Source: Desulfobacterales bacterium (GTDB lineage: Bacteria; Desulfobacterota; Desulfobacteria; Desulfobacterales; UBA11574). From it: 52,042 nt of DNA. The number at the start of each line of letters is the position of its first letter. Positions within the stretch are counted from its first letter, which is position 1. A program made the translations under genes and the position numbers. Shown piece by piece: positions 7,216 through 15,760 of the stretch. The notes under the pieces are model-generated. The model ran no database searches, had not been told where the DNA came from, and was given only the letters and a program-made list of their open reading frames with translations. Location: the NCBI GenBank assembly GCA_022340885.1, contig JAJDND010000078.1:1-52042 (forward strand), in the 5' to 3' direction.

Positions 7216-7830
7216 TTAAAAATTTGTCTTTGCCAGTTTTTTTATGCGTAAAAGGCCGGGACTGTTATGAAGATACATCAGCGGCGAACGAAATCCTGCT
7301 TCAATGAAATATGTTTCGAGTTCATCGAAAAGGACCGGCTGGTCGGGCCATCGATACTGTTTTTCGCGCTGTTTTATTTGCTGCCAGACTTTTCTCGCCG
7401 GTGATTTTTCACTGAACACCGCTTTTTCAGCCGTGTCGCAAAGAAACATTTCACAGATGATCGGCTTAACCCGCCACATGCATCCATGAATATCAAGGTA
7501 TATGCATTTAAACCCGGTATTGGGTTTAATAAGCGCTTCCGATAAAGCCTTGGTCTCCGATTTCTCCGATACCAGTACGTTCACTACCACATCTGCGAAA
7601 AAAGTGATGATACCTTCGCGGGAACAGCAGGCGCTGACCTTGCTTTGATAACATTTCAAAGTGCAGATATTTTCAAAATGTTCGCCAAGGAATGCGTCCA
7701 CCGTGTTGCGAAACGTCAGATAATCGGAAATCTGCGATAAAAGCCGCTGCTTTTCCTGTTTTGAAATCGCTTCAAGATGACGCTGCACCATATTCAGTGT
7801 GTCCAGCTGTTCTTTCTGATACGAACTCAT
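7216..7830 (-). CDS. YkgJ-like Cys-cluster protein (putative metal/Fe-S binding)
   Basis: This 204-aa protein has Cys residues spaced as in the YkgJ/CxxxCxCC family, thought to bind zinc or an iron-sulfur cluster. The pattern is a CTLKCYQSKVSACCSREG region near residue 60, then CIYLDIHGCMWRVKPIICEMFLC near 110-130. The conserved R-KP-xxC turn is typical of the family. The N-terminal third is helical (KEQLDTLNMVQRHLEAIS) and the C-terminal third (EAGFRSPLMYLHNSPGLLRI) is unique. Function is unknown. It lies upstream of the repressor on the same strand, with an 80-nt gap containing the operator, so it is probably a separate transcript. Confidence 0.6.
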   Translation of the reverse strand: MSSYQKEQLDTLNMVQRHLEAISKQEKQRLLSQISDYLTFRNTVDAFLGEHFENICTLKCYQSKVSACCSREGIITFFADVVVNVLVSEKSETKALSEALIKPNTGFKCIYLDIHGCMWRVKPIICEMFLCDTAEKAVFSEKSPARKVWQQIKQREKQYRWPDQPVLFDELETYFIEAGFRSPLMYLHNSPGLLRIKKLAKTNF

Positions 7831-8214
7831 AAACGCCTTCCAAAAATATTGTCATTTTGACGGGGACTTCTTATTATCATTATTTTATAGGTTTTCCAAC
7901 CGGGTTCGCTTCGTAACAAGACAAAAACAATATCATTTTTTATGAATTTATCAATCAATGATATTGAATATGCAGGCCCGGATCCGGGGGTAGACCAAAA
8001 TCTCATGGCTCAAAAACCGCGACCGGTTCCATTTCTATTGACCCTCTCCATATTAATGGGATAAAAGTCGAGGAATGAAAAAAATCAGCCAAAAATTCTC
8101 AGCATATCCCTTAGTAGAGGATACGCTTCCAAAAATGTGCGCGTTCCGGGATCATGCGGGTTCGGCTTTAGTGATAGTACCTGAATTTTAAATATCAGAA
8201 TTTCGGAAAAAAAT
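7831..8214. other. Non-coding gap before the SET-domain gene
   Basis: No supported frame, RNA gene or clear repeat was found. It lies between divergent genes (7216-7830 minus, 8215 plus), so it should hold both promoters. No convincing -35/-10 pair could be singled out by eye. Confidence 0.5.
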
Positions 8215-8634
8215 ATGAAAAAAAGTTTTACTCAATCATTATTCAGACACCCCAATCTTGTCGTGGCGCCTTGCAAATTCGGTCATGGTGTGTTCGCGAC
8301 CGCCTGTATTCCGGCCGACACGACAGTGGAAGAATGCCATCATTTGCGTATCAGAGAAAAAGACTGTACCGGGATTTTAAACGACTATGTGTATCATTTG
8401 GAACCGGACGATGAGGATACAGAAGGGGCTGCCGAATGTTATTCGCTGCCGCTGGGGTGCGGAAGCATTTATAACCATGCCGAAAATCATAATATTGAAT
8501 ATTGGCATGATACGCAAAGAGATCTCATCATTTTCTACACCATTACAGACGTTTCGGCCGGTGAACAGCTTTTTATCAATTATGGTAAAGATTGGTGGAA
8601 AACGCGTGAACTTAAACCCGATAAAGACCGATGA
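8215..8634 (+). CDS. SET domain protein (putative protein lysine methyltransferase)
   Basis: The 139-aa protein is essentially one SET domain. An N-terminal strand has the cofactor-loop signature KFGHGVFATACIP (near residue 22). The NHA motif in SIYNHAENHNIEYW (around residue 87) and the closing GEQLFINYG (around 121) form the AdoMet-binding pseudoknot. SET enzymes methylate protein lysines using S-adenosylmethionine. Small stand-alone SET proteins occur sporadically in bacteria and their targets are mostly unknown. There is no Cys-rich post-SET zinc cluster. The start ATG follows a weak CGGA site. It is probably monocistronic. Confidence 0.85.
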   Translation: MKKSFTQSLFRHPNLVVAPCKFGHGVFATACIPADTTVEECHHLRIREKDCTGILNDYVYHLEPDDEDTEGAAECYSLPLGCGSIYNHAENHNIEYWHDTQRDLIIFYTITDVSAGEQLFINYGKDWWKTRELKPDKDR

Positions 8635-8879
8635 CATCGTCTTTGGATGGTGCCGAGATTTTACCCGAAATATAGATGCTATCCCATACCCATTGAAACA
8701 GCACGTAACTCTGCTTAGTTTTTATAGAATCAGGTAAATCCGAGCAGGTTGACGGAATACATTGTTTTTGATATTTGGTAAATGATTTGACGGATTTCGC
8801 CTGTTTCTCCTTTTGAAATGTGTTCGTTCCGCTCACAAATTAAATGGTTACAGACCGGAATCGTAAAATAATGTGAATT

Positions 8880-11045
8880 ATGAGACTGATCCTCAACATC
8901 ATCCTGTTAATCGCAACCTTGGTTGCATCTTACGCCGAATATGTTTATTTCACCGTCATACCGCCTGAACTAGACAAGACCGCACCTTTCACCGTCCGTT
9001 CTCAAGGATATTTTACCTTCGACCAGAACAAAGCGCTGGGCGGCAGGCGCGATATCGCCCTTTCCAGGTACATCCCTTTATATACTTATCTCCCAAATAC
9101 CACTGACAGAGTTCAAAAAAACATGGAGAGTCTGATAAAAGAGATCTCATTCCTCCAGGAACAAAAGCCTCTTACCGGGCAGGAACTGGTTGACTATCTT
9201 CATGAAGCATTCGGGCTGAAAATCGGAAGAAGCCAGGCCAACCGATTCCTTGGATATCCGAATCTGAAAAATCTTTTGAACGGCATCCTGACCCTCGAAA
9301 AGAGCATTATGGAAAATATCATTGCAAAAAACCAGGAGCCGTATAAGGGCAAACAAGCCATAGAGGTGCTCTATCCAAAACCAAAAGGGATTGTCTCCCA
9401 TCCCACCAATGAAGTTCTGACCATACAACAGGCCCGTATGATGCTGCAGGATAAAGCCCATCAATTGTTTTACGAAATCGATAATAACGTTTTAAATCCC
9501 GTTATAGAGATTTCGCAGACAACGCTTTTGCCGAATTTGAAATATGACCAAAAAGAGAATAACCGCCGGATCGAAGAAATTATGCGACGGTATCCTTCCA
9601 AAGTCATACATTACGATCCCGGGAATATCCTCGTACCCTTTCATAAAATTATCACGGAAGAGGATCTGCTGCTGATCGACTCATATCTCAAATTCGCTCA
9701 AAACAATCTCTATGACATGACGCTATGGATATTTGTCATCACCCTGTTGATAATTTTATTCAATGACATGTTCATTTTAAAGGTCTTGAGTTCCGGGCAG
9801 CGGAAAACACTGTCTTACCGCCCGATTCTCTCCCTGTTGATTATCAGTGTTATTCTTTTCAAAGCCTGTCTGCTGTTCACGCCGTTTCCCATCTATTTCG
9901 TTCCTTTCGCCCTGATCCCCTTCGTCATCATTCTTTTGAATCATGGGCGGGTCGCCGCCACCTGGTCCGTGGTAACCGGCGCCATACTGATGACGATCAT
10001 TTCAACAGAGACCTTTCAGATATTTCTATTTTTCGCGATCGGGGGTTTGGCGGCCGTGTTGCTCTCTCTTAAGATACAAAAACGCGTCCATGTGCTGATC
10101 TCTTCGTTCATTGTGGGAATTATCAATGTGATCGTAATGTCGGCTTTTTCCGCGCAGTGGCAAAACATTATGCCTTTGTTGGGGAAATCGAGTGAACTGT
10201 GGTTGTCCTTAAGCGCCCTGGCGTCGGACAAGACGCTGTCCGGCAGCATCGGATGGGCTTTTACGGGCGGTATTCTATCAGGACCCCTTGCGCTATTGAT
10301 ACTGCCGGTGCTTGAGGTCGGCCGCCATGCCACCTCAAACTTTAAACTCGCAAAGTATGCCGATCTTCAGCATCCTCTCTTAAAAGATCTTTTTGCCAAA
10401 ATTCCGGCAACGTATCAGCATAGCATGACCATGGCGTCTCTAGCCCAAGCGGTGGGGGAAGCGGTCGGCGCCAATACGCTTCTCTTGAGAACGGGCGCTT
10501 ACTATCATGATATCGGCAAGATGGCGGAACCCATGTTCTTTTCAGAAAACCAATCCGGCGGAGAGAACCCCCACGACACAATGGACCCGTCGGAAAGTGC
10601 CAGAATTATAATCAATCATGTAAAACACGGCGAACAGATCGGCAGGGAAATGGGGATTCCCGAGGTGATCGTGGACCTTATCAAACAACACCATGGCACG
10701 CTATTTGTCGAATTTTTTTACAACAAGGCAATCAAGGCAAACCACGCCTCCAAGCCTCGCAAAAAGGATTTTCGGTATCCCGGACCAAAGCCCCAGACTT
10801 TAGAGGCTGCGATATTGATGATCGTGGATTCGGTCGAAGCCACATTCAGGTCCATGGAAGCACCGACGCAAGAGCAAATTGAAAGAATGATCCTTCTCAA
10901 CATTGTAAAACGAATCGCCGACGGTCAGTTCGACGAATGTAATGTCTCCACTCGGGATGTCGCAACGATTGTCGAAATCTTGACCCATTCAATAGAAGCC
11001 ACATTCCACTCCCGGATTACATACCCATGGCAGGACAAAAAATAA
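8880..11045 (+). CDS. 7TM-HD family cyclic-di-AMP phosphodiesterase (PgpH-like)
   Basis: This 721-aa protein has the 7TMR-HD layout: an N-terminal membrane anchor (residues 1-20), a long extracytoplasmic domain (about 30-275), a multi-helix membrane block (about 280-480) and a C-terminal HD domain. The HD residues are seen in TYQHSMTMA (His514), YYHDIGKM (His543-Asp544), the IINHVKHG and IKQHHGT metal ligands, and IVDSVEATFRSM. PgpH proteins hydrolyse cyclic di-AMP at the membrane (family knowledge); substrate here is inferred. No strong ribosome site precedes the ATG at 8880. It converges with the sigma-54 regulator, leaving a 10-nt gap. Confidence 0.85.
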   Translation: MRLILNIILLIATLVASYAEYVYFTVIPPELDKTAPFTVRSQGYFTFDQNKALGGRRDIALSRYIPLYTYLPNTTDRVQKNMESLIKEISFLQEQKPLTGQELVDYLHEAFGLKIGRSQANRFLGYPNLKNLLNGILTLEKSIMENIIAKNQEPYKGKQAIEVLYPKPKGIVSHPTNEVLTIQQARMMLQDKAHQLFYEIDNNVLNPVIEISQTTLLPNLKYDQKENNRRIEEIMRRYPSKVIHYDPGNILVPFHKIITEEDLLLIDSYLKFAQNNLYDMTLWIFVITLLIILFNDMFILKVLSSGQRKTLSYRPILSLLIISVILFKACLLFTPFPIYFVPFALIPFVIILLNHGRVAATWSVVTGAILMTIISTETFQIFLFFAIGGLAAVLLSLKIQKRVHVLISSFIVGIINVIVMSAFSAQWQNIMPLLGKSSELWLSLSALASDKTLSGSIGWAFTGGILSGPLALLILPVLEVGRHATSNFKLAKYADLQHPLLKDLFAKIPATYQHSMTMASLAQAVGEAVGANTLLLRTGAYYHDIGKMAEPMFFSENQSGGENPHDTMDPSESARIIINHVKHGEQIGREMGIPEVIVDLIKQHHGTLFVEFFYNKAIKANHASKPRKKDFRYPGPKPQTLEAAILMIVDSVEATFRSMEAPTQEQIERMILLNIVKRIADGQFDECNVSTRDVATIVEILTHSIEATFHSRITYPWQDKK

Positions 11046-11055
11046 GCGCTGAAAA

Positions 11056-12489
11056 TTATATTGCCGTGTGGTTGTTTCTTTTAAAACTTTCTTTCTGCAG
11101 CCCCAATCGCTTCATCTTGTTGTAGAGCGCCCTCGTATGGATTCCCGCGATCCTGGCCGCACGGCCGACGCGTCCCCTGGTTTCCTTCAGTACCATTTCA
11201 AGGTACAAACGCTCCGCCTGATCCACCACTTCCCGGCAAACCTCCGGAAGCGTCATATTCTTCCATGATGCCATTGTCATTTCATCCGGATGAATGAATC
11301 CTTTTGAAAAGGAAGCGGGCTCGTGAAAAATATAGGGTAAATCTTTCAACGAGATCTTCTCGGTCTGGCACAACAGCATACCCCGCTCGATCACATTCAT
11401 CAGTTCCCGGACATTTCCGGGCCAATCATACTGGCAAAGGGCTTTCATTGCCGCTTCCGTCACCCCGGTGACATCTTTTCCGATCTTTTGCTGGTAAAGT
11501 TCGATGAACCGGTGGGTCGTAGCCGGAATATCCTCTTTATGCTTGCGAAGTGGCGGAAGCGTGAGCATCACGACGCTGAGCCGGTAATAAAGATCTTTGC
11601 GAAATTGCCCCTTCTCCACCAAATCTTCCAGGTTTTGATTGGTCGAAGCGATGACGCGAATATCGACCCATATGGGCCGCTCGCTTCCCAGCGGTTGCAC
11701 CTCATAATCTTGTAGAACGCGCAGCAGTTTGGCTTGAAGGTGAAGGGGCATTTCACCGATTTCGTCCAGAAAAATGGTCCCTCCGTGGGCCATTTCAAAG
11801 GCGCCTCGCCGGGATCGGACGGCACCGGTAAACGCGCCCTGCTCATGTCCGAAAAGCTCACTTTCCAGAAGATGTTCAGGCAGCGCCGCCGTATTCACTG
11901 CGACAAACGGCCCGGCGGATCGAGGACTATCGGAATGAATGGCCTTGGCCAGATGCTCCTTGCCGACGCCGGTTTCTCCCAAAAGCAGCAGCGGAGAATT
12001 GCCGGGTATGATTTTCCAGACCTCATCCATAAAGATCTGCATGGTCCTGCTTTCTGAAATAAAATCGCTGATTTTGGGGGACGTATGGCCTCTTGCATTC
12101 AAACGGTTTTTCTGAATGAACTGTCGACGGGATTCCACGGTGGATTCGATAGCCTCAATCAGACTCTTTTTCGACACCCCGCTATAGAGCACCACGTCTG
12201 CGCCGGCAGCCACCAGTTTGGCATGCTCCTCCGATGAATCACTGTCATGAAGCACCACCGTGGTCGGGGTTTCAGGCAGCTCATTGAGCATTGAAATGCT
12301 GTATTCGGTTTTGGGTGGAATGAGTGATTCACTGATGACAATGATATCACCGCAACTGCGGATCACATTCTGCCATGGCGTCTTCGCATGGCTGCAGCTT
12401 TCTACGCGAATGTCGGCCTCTTGAAAACGCCCTTCCACATATGTTTGCAGGCTTTTATTTTTGATCGCCAAAACCAACCGGATGAGCAT
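11056..12489 (-). CDS. Sigma-54-dependent activator with degenerate receiver domain
   Basis: This 477-aa enhancer-binding protein has a receiver-like N terminus (1-120), a central AAA+ domain and a C-terminal Fis-type helix-turn-helix. Walker A is GETGVGKE (171-178), the sigma-54 contact loop is GAFTGA (218-223) and Walker B is IFLDEIGEM (near 239-246). The HTH is RVGRAARIAGIHTRALYNKM. In the receiver, the strand where phospho-Asp should be reads GDIIVISESLIP, with Ser/Glu instead of Asp, so phosphorylation there is unlikely and another signal may act. No partner kinase is adjacent. It is divergent from the decarboxylase/ligase cluster, which has a sigma-54 promoter, making that cluster its likely target. 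Confidence 0.9.
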   Translation of the reverse strand: MLIRLVLAIKNKSLQTYVEGRFQEADIRVESCSHAKTPWQNVIRSCGDIIVISESLIPPKTEYSISMLNELPETPTTVVLHDSDSSEEHAKLVAAGADVVLYSGVSKKSLIEAIESTVESRRQFIQKNRLNARGHTSPKISDFISESRTMQIFMDEVWKIIPGNSPLLLLGETGVGKEHLAKAIHSDSPRSAGPFVAVNTAALPEHLLESELFGHEQGAFTGAVRSRRGAFEMAHGGTIFLDEIGEMPLHLQAKLLRVLQDYEVQPLGSERPIWVDIRVIASTNQNLEDLVEKGQFRKDLYYRLSVVMLTLPPLRKHKEDIPATTHRFIELYQQKIGKDVTGVTEAAMKALCQYDWPGNVRELMNVIERGMLLCQTEKISLKDLPYIFHEPASFSKGFIHPDEMTMASWKNMTLPEVCREVVDQAERLYLEMVLKETRGRVGRAARIAGIHTRALYNKMKRLGLQKESFKRNNHTAI

Positions 12490-12699
12490 GGCATCAATCT
12501 CCCCAAATAAAGTATTTAAATTCCGATTTTTATTCTTTCACACGATGCTGCCGCATGAATTTCAAGTATCGCCGTTTAAAATTTTAAAATATAAATATTA
12601 CTTTATGTTATGTTTATTTTTAGCGTACTTAAAAACTGTTGTCAATGCATGAATCATCAAAAAATAATGATTTTTTGGGATTTTGCTATCCATTATTTC

Positions 12700-12775
12700 A
12701 GCATATTAATGCTCATAATTTACATTTTAAGCATTATTATACTCAAATAATTTATTTTAGGTATGATGATGCTTA
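12700..12775. promoter_or_regulatory. Predicted enhancer (UAS) for the sigma-54 activator
   Basis: AGCATATTAATGCT (12700-12713) is a dyad with 5-bp arms. It is followed by AAGCATTATTAT, starting near 12729, and an inverse ATGATGATGCTTA ending near 12775. Together these give four AGCAT/ATGCT half-sites in alternating orientation, 85-160 bp upstream of the sigma-54 promoter, the usual distance for an enhancer. Binding by the adjacent activator is inferred. Confidence 0.5.
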
Positions 12776-12858
12776 TTTTAATCGGCGCCCAAGGACTCTG
12801 AGAGAAAAAATGGACAATATTATATGTAAATACAGTTTGTTATCTATATTTATCTTTT

Positions 12859-12874
12859 TGGCATAAAACATGCT
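12859..12874 (+). promoter_or_regulatory. Sigma-54 promoter of the decarboxylase/ligase cluster
   Basis: TGGCATAAAACATGCT fits TGGCAC-N5-TTGCW with the invariant GG and GC separated by exactly 10 bases. It points toward the cluster whose first start codon is at 13104, and the divergent neighbour encodes a sigma-54 activator. It would give a leader of about 220 nt that includes element C. Confidence 0.65.
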
Positions 12875-12901
12875 AGTCCTTTATCGATTTTATTAATGAC
12901 G

Positions 12902-13078
12902 AGAAGTGGTTTCAAAACCTTCAATCGGGTTTAAGGTCAAGGCGGACTGAGGCTGTCAACCGCAGGAATAGCCGGAATATTTCGAGGATTGACCGTCTCA
13001 GTCCAACACAGCTTGTCCCGTCGTAGCTATCGCGAAGATGGAAGATTGAGCCCGAGGGGAGGTTTTGAAACCACTTCT
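12902..13078. repeat. Nested palindromic element, copy C
   Basis: The terminal arms AGAAGTGGTTTCAAAACCT and AGGTTTTGAAACCACTTCT are perfect 19-bp reverse complements. The interior has GGTCAAGG, CAACCGCAGGAATA and TATTTCGAGGATTGA (the family core) with an inner stem (GACTGAGGCTGTCAA against TTGACCGTCTCAGTC). It ends just before the ribosome site of the first cluster gene and would be transcribed as part of its leader. Confidence 0.85.
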
Positions 13079-13103
13079 AATAAAATTACAGGAGGAATAA
13101 TTA

Positions 13104-13529
13104 ATGACGCAAGTTGCGATGATAAAGAATCCATTGGAATCAGTATCCACCGGGCACATCTTGGCCACGGAGGTTCAGCCGCTTTGGGGGATCGCCTCGG
13201 CCATCGATATTTACGGCTGCGATCCGGATAAAATCAGGAACGATAAAACCATTCGCAGATTTGTGGTTGAGTTGTGCGATCTTATCGAAATGAAACGTTT
13301 CGGCGAGACACAGGTCGTCCATTTCGGGGAAGACGAACGCGTCGCCGGCTATTCAATGGTTCAGCTTATCGAAACATCCCTTATTTCCGCGCATTTTGCC
13401 AATCTGACCAATACTACCTATCTGGACGTATTCAGCTGCAAACCTTATGATCCGGAAACAGTCCGCAATTTTGCCCAAGGCTTTTTCGGTGGAAGCCACA
13501 GCATTTTAAACGTAACTTTGAGGCGCTGA
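13104..13529 (+). CDS. S-adenosylmethionine decarboxylase-like pyruvoyl enzyme (variant)
   Basis: This 141-aa protein has the prokaryotic class 1 AdoMet decarboxylase layout: strand IASAIDIYGCDP near 30-41, the processing segment around residue 90, and YLDVFSCKPYDP near 106-117. Ser92, His97 and Cys112 have exactly the spacing (5 and 20 residues) of the pyruvoyl Ser, processing His and catalytic Cys of known enzymes. However, the residue before the Ser is Thr rather than Glu, and the following His is Leu (ETSLISAHF instead of AESHxSIHT). Self-processing is plausible but AdoMet specificity is doubtful; family members with other amino acid substrates are known. No spermidine synthase is nearby. 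An AGGAGG site precedes the ATG. It starts a four-gene coupled cluster. Confidence 0.75.
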   Translation: MTQVAMIKNPLESVSTGHILATEVQPLWGIASAIDIYGCDPDKIRNDKTIRRFVVELCDLIEMKRFGETQVVHFGEDERVAGYSMVQLIETSLISAHFANLTNTTYLDVFSCKPYDPETVRNFAQGFFGGSHSILNVTLRR

Positions 13530-13530
13530 C

Positions 13531-14499
13531 ATGGATACGGTCCACATCTATCAAGATCCTGATATTTGCCATAGACTCTGGGAAAGATTTTGGCCCAAGT
13601 CGTGTATTTTCGATCTGTGGCCGGTTAGGGCCTGTTTTATGAAACACTACCGGCGACCGCTTTTTTTTATGCTGGCGGGTAAGGATCGCCGGGAATCCCG
13701 TCTGTTGGCCCTCAACTGGATCGAAGAAGAATCGGTCTTCGGCCACTTCCCCGGAGAAATATGGCAGGGAAAAACCTGGCTTGAGCAAAACAAAATCACC
13801 GGTACCGGAAGACAATCTCTTCAAATGCTGCTGGATCACTTGCCGGAAAAATGCTTCGTTCGATATATTGACGGTGATTTTCTTCCGGCATGGAAAAGTG
13901 ATATCTCCGTCGATGAAATCGGATATCTCTTCTTTCCGCCTCAGTACAATTTTTCATTTGAAAATTACAAGAATGCTTTCACCAGAAAATCCCGCAAGAA
14001 TATCGACCGGGAAATCAATCGACTTCACGCGCAAAACGTCGCTTTTCGACACAATCATATGGCCGATGTCGGCCGGATGTTTGAGATGAATCTTTCGGCT
14101 TTCGAAGAAATGTCTTATTTTTATGACCGCCGGTTTTTCAACGCATTTATCGATCTCATCGCTTTTCTCGATCAACATCATCTTCTACGGCTGACCTCGG
14201 TAACCATCGGCGGTCGTTTAGCGGCCGTAGATGTCGGCGCCTTGTGGAATAACACCTATACGATCTTGGCCGGGGGAACAGATCCAAATTTTCCCGGTGT
14301 CGCCAAACTGATCAATTTTCACCATATCGAATGGGCCTGCCGCCAACGCCTGGCAGCCGTAGATTTTCTCTGCGGCGATTTCAACTGGAAGTCGAGATTC
14401 CGTTTGCATCCGCGCCCCCTGTACAAGATCTGTTCACCGGAGATCGATGCCGCCGCCGGATTCCAGGACAGAGAGAGGATGCTGGGCTGTGCGATCTGA
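13531..14499 (+). CDS. BioF2/FemAB-like GNAT acyltransferase
   Basis: This 322-aa protein starts one base after the preceding stop codon. The centre carries the BioF2-like signature of the GNAT fold: FTRKSRKNIDREINRL (about 150-165), where basic residues contact the acyl donor, then MFEMNLSAFEEMSYFYDR and GGRLAAVDVGALWNNTYTILAGGTDPNF. The end (NFHHIEWACRQRLAAVDFLCGDFNWK) is the usual closing helix and strand. Relatives transfer acyl or aminoacyl groups, including tRNA-borne amino acids in FemAB proteins; the donor here is unknown. The N-terminal 120 residues resemble a second, degenerate half. Context suggests it adds a group to a product of the neighbouring ligase or decarboxylases. Confidence 0.7.
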   Translation: MDTVHIYQDPDICHRLWERFWPKSCIFDLWPVRACFMKHYRRPLFFMLAGKDRRESRLLALNWIEEESVFGHFPGEIWQGKTWLEQNKITGTGRQSLQMLLDHLPEKCFVRYIDGDFLPAWKSDISVDEIGYLFFPPQYNFSFENYKNAFTRKSRKNIDREINRLHAQNVAFRHNHMADVGRMFEMNLSAFEEMSYFYDRRFFNAFIDLIAFLDQHHLLRLTSVTIGGRLAAVDVGALWNNTYTILAGGTDPNFPGVAKLINFHHIEWACRQRLAAVDFLCGDFNWKSRFRLHPRPLYKICSPEIDAAAGFQDRERMLGCAI

Positions 14500-15760
14500 G
14501 AATCGTTTGCTGGTGGTGGGAACGACCTCGGATTATATCGATTGGATCCGCCGCGCCTGTCCCCAAAGAGCCCTTTTTATCACTGACCCGGGCATAAGAT
14601 CAAAAGCAAGAGAACCTGCTCCTGCACCCCACGAGGAAGTACTGTGCGAGCTGGACGATAACGCGAGCGTTTGGGTAGCGGTGACGCGTCACTTGGAACA
14701 TTGGGGCTTACGGGTGGACGGTATTGCCTGCTTTGATTGCGAATCAATGGCTTTGGCGGCCTTGCTCGCTCGTGATTTTTCTGCGGCCTTTGTATCTTTA
14801 TCAGCGGTCAAAAACTGCCGGGATAAGCTCTTTTCAAAAGAACTCTGGCAGAAAGGCCACATTGACTGCCCTAGTATGGCACCGGTGTGCAATGTTGAAG
14901 ATGCCATTGATTTTCTTTCAACCCTTAAACGAGGGTGCGTGCTCAAGCCCCTTTCCGGAAGCGGCAGCGAACTGGTCTTTCACTGCAAAGACGAAAAAGA
15001 ATGTCGCAGGGCATTCAGCATCATTCAAGACGGGCTCCGGCAACGAAAAAATCACCGCCTTTACAAGGGCGTTTCCAATGATTCACCTCCGATAATTGTC
15101 GAAGAGTTCGTCGATGGTTCGGAGTTTTCCTGCGATTTTTTCATGGATGAAGAAGAAACAATACTGATCCGACTGACGAAAAAAATTCCTTCATCTTTCG
15201 GCCCCTTCGGTACCACCATGGGGTATGTCCTCGTCGATGCGCTGCCCAACGGTATCGATCTCAACATATTTCGCCGGTACCTGGCCCGCGCGGCCGGTGC
15301 TCTTGGAATAAAAAGATCCATCTGCATGGCGGACTTCATAGTGCGAGAAAGCGACATTATTCTGCTTGAGATGGCGCCCCGGCCGGGAGGCGACTGTCTT
15401 CCAGCGTTGATTCGCAATGGGCTTCAATTGGATATCCTCGCACTGGCACTTGATGTCGCGCAGAACCGCCCGTTGAGTATCGGCTCGTTCCGGCCGCCCC
15501 AACCCTTTGTGGGGCTGCGTATCCATGCCAAACATGGCGGCATTTTCCGACGCATCGACTGCGGTCTATTGAAAGAAGATGCGCGCATAAAAGAAATCCA
15601 AATCCTGCGGCATTCCGGCGATATCATCCGCGTGCCGCCCGAAGATTACGACTCCTTTGTCCTGGGAAATATCATTTTTACACCCCAAAATACGACGGAT
15701 CCGTTGGGTGAGTGCCGACGGCTTCTGGACATGGTAACCGTGGAGATCGAATCGTCATGA
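14489..15760 (+). CDS. ATP-grasp ligase (carbamoyl-phosphate-synthase-like, amide bond forming)
   Basis: The start is placed at the GTG at 14489, which overlaps the previous gene's stop by 11 nt and has a GAGAGAGGA ribosome site, rather than an upstream ATG without one; the protein is then 423 aa. An N-terminal Rossmann-like domain (NRLLVVGTTSDYIDWI) precedes the ATP-grasp domain. CVLKPLSGSGSELV binds ATP, IIVEEFVDGSEFSCDFF is the lid/strand region, and ADFIVRESDIILLEMAPRPGG gives the magnesium Glu and RPGGD loop. Such enzymes activate a carboxylate as acyl-phosphate and join it to an amine or thiol. Substrates are unknown; pairing with two decarboxylases suggests an amino acid or polyamine amide. 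Confidence 0.8.
   Translation: MRSENRLLVVGTTSDYIDWIRRACPQRALFITDPGIRSKAREPAPAPHEEVLCELDDNASVWVAVTRHLEHWGLRVDGIACFDCESMALAALLARDFSAAFVSLSAVKNCRDKLFSKELWQKGHIDCPSMAPVCNVEDAIDFLSTLKRGCVLKPLSGSGSELVFHCKDEKECRRAFSIIQDGLRQRKNHRLYKGVSNDSPPIIVEEFVDGSEFSCDFFMDEEETILIRLTKKIPSSFGPFGTTMGYVLVDALPNGIDLNIFRRYLARAAGALGIKRSICMADFIVRESDIILLEMAPRPGGDCLPALIRNGLQLDILALALDVAQNRPLSIGSFRPPQPFVGLRIHAKHGGIFRRIDCGLLKEDARIKEIQILRHSGDIIRVPPEDYDSFVLGNIIFTPQNTTDPLGECRRLLDMVTVEIESS

Larger units (their letters stand above)
12490..12901. promoter_or_regulatory. Regulatory region between the sigma-54 activator and the decarboxylase cluster
   Basis: This is very AT-rich and lacks a credible coding frame. It contains an array of AGCAT-type half-sites (12700-12775) and a sigma-54 promoter (12859-12874), listed separately, followed by palindromic element C. 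Confidence 0.6.

Noticed and set aside
12639-12866. 75-codon plus-strand frame before the decarboxylase cluster
   Set aside because: It is composed of AT-rich codons across the predicted enhancer and sigma-54 promoter and has no ribosome site.
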